From positions 1 through 6,179 of the forward strand of contig DATFFC010000098.1 of NCBI GenBank assembly GCA_035250505.1: a stretch of DNA of 6,179 nucleotides, written 5' to 3'. The DNA comes from DASSBQ01 sp035250505 (lineage in GTDB: Bacteria; Nitrospirota; Nitrospiria; Nitrospirales; Nitrospiraceae). The translations under genes were made by a program, and so were the position numbers. The notes under the pieces are model-generated. The model ran no database searches. It was given only the letters and a program-made list of their open reading frames with translations, and was not told the DNA's origin. Position 1 is the first letter of the stretch; every line of letters begins with the position of its first letter. This document shows positions 5,106 to 6,179 of this stretch, in pieces.

Positions 5106-6179
5106 CTACAGCCACTGCACCCGCTCGGCGGGTCTAATGTAGATCGGCTCTTCGACCTGAATCCGGGCCACTTCCTTGCCCGACTTGTTGAAGCCCAGCA
5201 CGGTGTCGTTGAACATCTCGAACCGCTTCCCGTGAATCTGGGTCTCGAACACCTTCGGGCCCGGAATGACGTCGTACCGGAAGATGATCTGCTGGCTCGC
5301 GCGCCACAACTGCAGCACCGCCAGCAACTCCCGGCTCGGCACCAGGTACTTCTCGATGGCGTTGTCCACGCCCGGCCCGAACATCTGCCGCGCATAGCCC
5401 CGCGGGCTGTGCCGCGGCGGAATATAGAAGCCGTTCGGCTCCGTCCCCCACTGCGGGTACAACGGCAACGCCACCTGTTCCACGCGAATCGCGTAGTACA
5501 AGGGATGCCACCGATCCTCCGCCCAGAGGCCGTCCTCGCCGATCCGCACCAGGCTCTGCATCCGGATCTTCCCGACGCAGGCCGCCATGCAGCGCGTCTC
5601 CATCGGCTCCCCGCCCGTCAATGGATCTTTCCCCTCGATCCGCGGATAGCAGGCAATGCACTTCTCCGACACCCGGGTCGTCCCCCGGTACATCGGCTTC
5701 TTGAACGGGCATTGCTCCACACACTTCTTGTACCCGCGGCACCGGTTCTGGTCGATCAGCACGATCCCGTCTTCCGGCCGCTTGTAGATGGCCTTCCGCG
5801 GACAAGCCGCCAGACAGCCCGGATACGTGCAGTGATTGCAGATCCGCTGCAGATAGAAGAAGAACGTCTCATGCTCCGGCAACGAGCTTCCCGTGAGTTT
5901 CCAGGGCTCATCGCGGCTGAAACCGGATTTATCAACCCCTTCCACGAGGGCCCGCATCGAGGTCGCCGTGTCTTCATAGATGTTGACGAACCGCCATTCC
6001 TGGTCCGTCGGGATGTAGCCGATCGCCGCCTGGCCCACCTTGGCCCCGGCGTCAAAGATCGTCATCCCTTCGAACACCCCGTAGGGCGCATGGTGCTTGC
6101 GGCCGACCCGCACGTTCCACACCTGCCCCCCCGGGTTCACTTGCTCGATCAACTGCGTGATCTTCACGTCGTAGAACTG
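5106..6179 (-). CDS. nxrB: Nitrite oxidoreductase beta subunit (iron-sulfur electron-transfer subunit), N-terminus outside window
   Basis: Electron-transfer subunit of nitrite oxidoreductase: it passes electrons from the molybdenum subunit NxrA through Fe-S clusters towards the respiratory chain. In Nitrospira the complex is periplasmic. The window holds 357 residues ending in ERVQWL; the frame stays open to 6179, and I recall about 429 residues for the family, so about 72 are missing, including the first cysteine cluster. In window numbering, cysteines are C114-x2-C117-x4-C122-x3-C126, C147-x5-C153-x3-C157, C174-x2-C177, and C197-x3-C201. Tyr150 in CRGYKKC takes the place of the NarH tryptophan that marks the [3Fe-4S] site. 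The sequence is as I know it from Nitrospira NxrB and much closer to that than to NarH. The apparent start at 6165-6167 is an internal Val codon (QFYDVKIT), not the true start. nxrA is expected upstream, outside the window. No damage is seen. Confidence 0.95.
   Translation of the reverse strand, partial: QFYDVKITQLIEQVNPGGQVWNVRVGRKHHAPYGVFEGMTIFDAGAKVGQAAIGYIPTDQEWRFVNIYEDTATSMRALVEGVDKSGFSRDEPWKLTGSSLPEHETFFFYLQRICNHCTYPGCLAACPRKAIYKRPEDGIVLIDQNRCRGYKKCVEQCPFKKPMYRGTTRVSEKCIACYPRIEGKDPLTGGEPMETRCMAACVGKIRMQSLVRIGEDGLWAEDRWHPLYYAIRVEQVALPLYPQWGTEPNGFYIPPRHSPRGYARQMFGPGVDNAIEKYLVPSRELLAVLQLWRASQQIIFRYDVIPGPKVFETQIHGKRFEMFNDTVLGFNKSGKEVARIQVEEPIYIRPAERVQWL

Overview
The window most likely comes from a Nitrospira (phylum Nitrospirota), either a nitrite oxidizer or a comammox strain. 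The basis is the gene at its right end, a near-complete nitrite oxidoreductase beta subunit (NxrB) recognised from its protein sequence and iron-sulfur cysteine pattern. Every gene I can support lies on the minus strand, so transcription runs from high to low coordinates. The sequence is GC-rich, which gives long but meaningless antisense open frames opposite the real genes.

Layout in order of transcription. (1) 6179-5106: nxrB, missing roughly its first 70 codons beyond the window edge, followed by a strong intrinsic terminator at 5053-5092. (2) 4830-4186: a small membrane protein made of TM helix, CHASE3 sensor domain and TM helix, with no output domain. (3) 4170-2431: a sigma-54 enhancer-binding activator (GAF, AAA+, Fis-type HTH), only 15 bp after gene 2 and probably in the same operon. 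(4) 2430-1777: a 654-bp region without a gene. It holds stem-loops and short degenerate repeats in its upstream part, and a probable regulatory region in its downstream part. (5) 1776-1: a membrane histidine kinase (TM, dCache sensor, TM, HAMP, coiled coil, HisKA, N-box), cut by the window start before its G boxes.

The main observation is in the 654-bp region. A -24/-12 (sigma-54) promoter candidate at 1898-1913 points at the histidine kinase gene. About 110-145 bp upstream of it lie two tandem 14-bp palindromes of form CGTGA-N4-TCACG at 2009-2022 and 2028-2041, with an A-tract/IHF-like site between. This is the usual layout of an enhancer-dependent sigma-54 promoter, and it sits between a sigma-54 activator gene and a sensor kinase gene. 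My inference is that the CHASE3 protein, the GAF-sigma-54 activator and the dCache kinase form a local sensory and regulatory module next to the nitrite oxidation genes, with the activator possibly driving the kinase gene. The signals sensed and the targets cannot be read from the sequence.
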